In this document: piece after piece, positions 62,466-64,000 of the stretch
Position numbering within the stretch: position 1 is the first letter of the stretch
Layout of the letters: each line of letters starts with the position of its first letter
DNA from: Treponema sp.
Lineage (GTDB): Bacteria > Spirochaetota > Spirochaetia > Treponematales > Treponemataceae
DNA length: 64,000 nucleotides
Direction of reading: 5' to 3'
Assembly (NCBI GenBank): GCA_016294105.1
Contig: JAEDCN010000002.1
Location: 118,046 to 182,045, forward strand
Made by a program: the position numbers and the translations under genes
The notes under the pieces: model-generated
Databases searched by the model: none
Told to the model about the DNA's origin: nothing
The model's input: the letters and a program-made list of their open reading frames with translations, nothing else

Positions 62466-64000
62466 ATGAAGATTAGAAATACTGTGTACTCAGTAAAATC
62501 AAAAAAAGATGTTGAAAAGTTGGCAAATAGACCATATCGGATAGCTTTAGACTTAGGTGTAGGATCTATAGGATATGCAGTAGGTGCTCTTGGTACAAAA
62601 GCTGATGATAAGGTTTTTGTAGAAGATTTGATTATGTCTGGTGTACGGATTTTTTCATCTTCAAAAGGGGCTGCTGAAAGGAGGCAAAAAAGAGGGCAAA
62701 GAAATGCTATTAGGCATAAAAGAAATAGACTGATTTTTTTATGGAAAGTTCTTGCTGAAAAAGAACTTATGTTGCCATTTGTAAAAGAGACTTCAGAACT
62801 TGATACCAATGTCATTAGATTTTCAGAACATGTTAGAACTTTAAAAAATGGAAATGTATATTCTTTAAGATATAAAGGATTATTTGAAAAATTAGCTTTA
62901 GACGAAATTGGTTTTTGTATATATCATATTGCAAATCATCGTGGAACTTCTTCTGTACGTACATTTTTAGATATGGATATAGAAGAGTTAAAAGAATTGG
63001 AAAAAAATAAGAATCAACTAGAATTAGTAGAAACTATACAAGCTAATAACAAAATGATTTCATTCATAGAGATACTTCATGACTTGAATAAAAATGAAGT
63101 TGTTGGATATCGTAATACAAAGGAAAGAGCTAATGTTCCCTTTCCTAAAAGAGACGTGATTTTAGTTGAATTAAATAAATTATTAACAACTCAAAGGCAA
63201 TTTTATCCAGAAATCTTTACAGAAGAATATTGTGATCGTATTGTAAATGCTGTCAATTACGAAAATGAAAAAATGGTTCCTGAAGCTGGTCATTGTCCGT
63301 ATTTTCCTGATGAACCTAAACTTCCAAAATGCCATTTTTTGAATGAAGAACGAAGGTTGTGGGAAGCATTAAATAATGCACGGATTAAGATACCTCAAGA
63401 GAAAAAGGGAACTATAGTTTTTGTGCCTACAGCATTTTCTCAAGAAGACAAAGAAAAGTTGTATAAAGAGTTGCGTAATGGTGTAACTTTAACTGGTAGC
63501 AAGGTTAAAAAACTTTTGCCAGAATATGCTTCGTATGATATTGTTTTACAAGGGAAAGAGCAGAAAACATCTGAAATCAAAGGATTCCGATTCAAAGGAT
63601 TGGAAAATAAAGGTTTTTGGAGTCGGTTATCAACCTTGGAACAGGATAATTTTTTTGCAACATGGGTAAATTGCCCAGATGATATGCTTTTAGAAAAGAA
63701 ACTAATGGAGGAATTTCACCTTACAGAAGATGAAGTAAAAGATGCATTGAAAACTGTCCAGTTGATTTCAGATTATGCACCTGTTGGAAAATCTGCCATG
63801 GAAATTGCAATGAAATATATTAGGGAAAAGGGACTAACATGGACAGAGAGTTTGCTCTTAGCTGAAAAAAATGGAGAATTACATTCTCATTCTGAGACAA
63901 AAAATTATGATATGTTACCCTATTATGGAGAGGTTCTTACTGGGACGAGATATTGTCAAATGTTGTGGATTGAAGTTTGGATCGGCAAAGGTTTAAGCGA
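62466..64000 (+). CDS. cas9: Cas9, 5' part (type II CRISPR effector)
   Basis: The first 511 codons; the gene leaves the window. The RuvC-I motif IALDLGVGSIGYAV holds catalytic D29. The Arg-rich bridge helix follows (AAERRQKRGQRNAIRHKRNRL), then YHIANHRGTSS in REC1 and a long helical REC region. GGAGGAAGGG precedes the ATG. AT-rich. No type II-A/B neighbour is visible; a compact II-C-like form is likely. The last 16 or so codons (after VLTGT) do not resemble the expected approach to RuvC-II, so a frameshift near the edge is possible. RuvC-II, HNH and PAM domains are not in view. Confidence 0.93.
   Translation, partial: MKIRNTVYSVKSKKDVEKLANRPYRIALDLGVGSIGYAVGALGTKADDKVFVEDLIMSGVRIFSSSKGAAERRQKRGQRNAIRHKRNRLIFLWKVLAEKELMLPFVKETSELDTNVIRFSEHVRTLKNGNVYSLRYKGLFEKLALDEIGFCIYHIANHRGTSSVRTFLDMDIEELKELEKNKNQLELVETIQANNKMISFIEILHDLNKNEVVGYRNTKERANVPFPKRDVILVELNKLLTTQRQFYPEIFTEEYCDRIVNAVNYENEKMVPEAGHCPYFPDEPKLPKCHFLNEERRLWEALNNARIKIPQEKKGTIVFVPTAFSQEDKEKLYKELRNGVTLTGSKVKKLLPEYASYDIVLQGKEQKTSEIKGFRFKGLENKGFWSRLSTLEQDNFFATWVNCPDDMLLEKKLMEEFHLTEDEVKDALKTVQLISDYAPVGKSAMEIAMKYIREKGLTWTESLLLAEKNGELHSHSETKNYDMLPYYGEVLTGTRYCQMLWIEVWIGKGLS

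Overview
The window looks like a chromosome segment from a Treponema-like spirochete of moderate GC. Supporting marks are the gene order cheA / cheW-cheR-like fusion / cheX / cheY, a CBS-containing family II pyrophosphatase, an EF-G with the spirochete/mitochondrial-type 'AHIDSGKTT' P-loop, DapL, and several signal-peptide beta-barrel proteins. This assignment comes from gene content only; no rRNA is present. The left edge cuts a lipoprotein gene and the right edge cuts a cas9 gene.

Layout. 1-4.4 kb: lipoprotein start, XRE regulator, pyrophosphatase, adenylate kinase and an Rpn-type nuclease gene broken by a dispersed repeat. 4.6-9.5 kb: a hairpin repeat, then an ilvD-ilvB-dapL operon for branched-chain amino acids and diaminopimelate. 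9.6-11.5 kb: two exported beta-rich proteins. 11.7-19.1 kb: chemotaxis (CheA, CheW-CheR-like fusion, CheX, CheY, tRNA-Val, a degenerate response regulator, a soluble CZB chemoreceptor). 19.2-34.7 kb: housekeeping genes (ilvE, yajC-secD-secF, ispH, aldehyde dehydrogenase, polA, coaE, a SPOR protein, an exported protein, a COG0523 metallochaperone GTPase). 34.8-38 kb: a PAP2-like gene, then an AAA/DUF4143 ATPase gene bracketed by a perfect 70-bp direct repeat, then a radical SAM gene. 38-53.9 kb: deaD, purM-purN, an orphan antitoxin, an outer membrane barrel behind short tandem repeats, antiporter, YitT, PBP5-type peptidase, pgk, EF-G, a RecA-like ATPase, and remnants of a chemoreceptor and a GGDEF protein. 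54.5-64 kb: accessory and mostly AT-rich: WYL regulator, small membrane proteins, a three-gene DUF4160 operon, an NYN/cold-shock-domain gene with two homopolymer frameshifts, an HU-like protein, a TIR-TIR-membrane protein-126 aa operon, an HNH nuclease and the 5' part of cas9. This last stretch reads as a defence island.

Two features cut across the window. First, at least fifteen start codons sit 6-7 nt after a good -10 hexamer, so the A of the start codon is the predicted +1; leaderless transcripts appear common in this organism. Second, two loci (4.2-4.7 kb and 27.2-27.5 kb) carry the same pair of structured dispersed repeats, one copy of which disrupts a gene and another of which abuts the polA promoter. 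The strongest candidate for an under-described system is the paired TIR / small membrane protein operon at 58.8-61.2 kb next to the HNH and cas9 genes. No CRISPR array or cas1/cas2 is inside the window.
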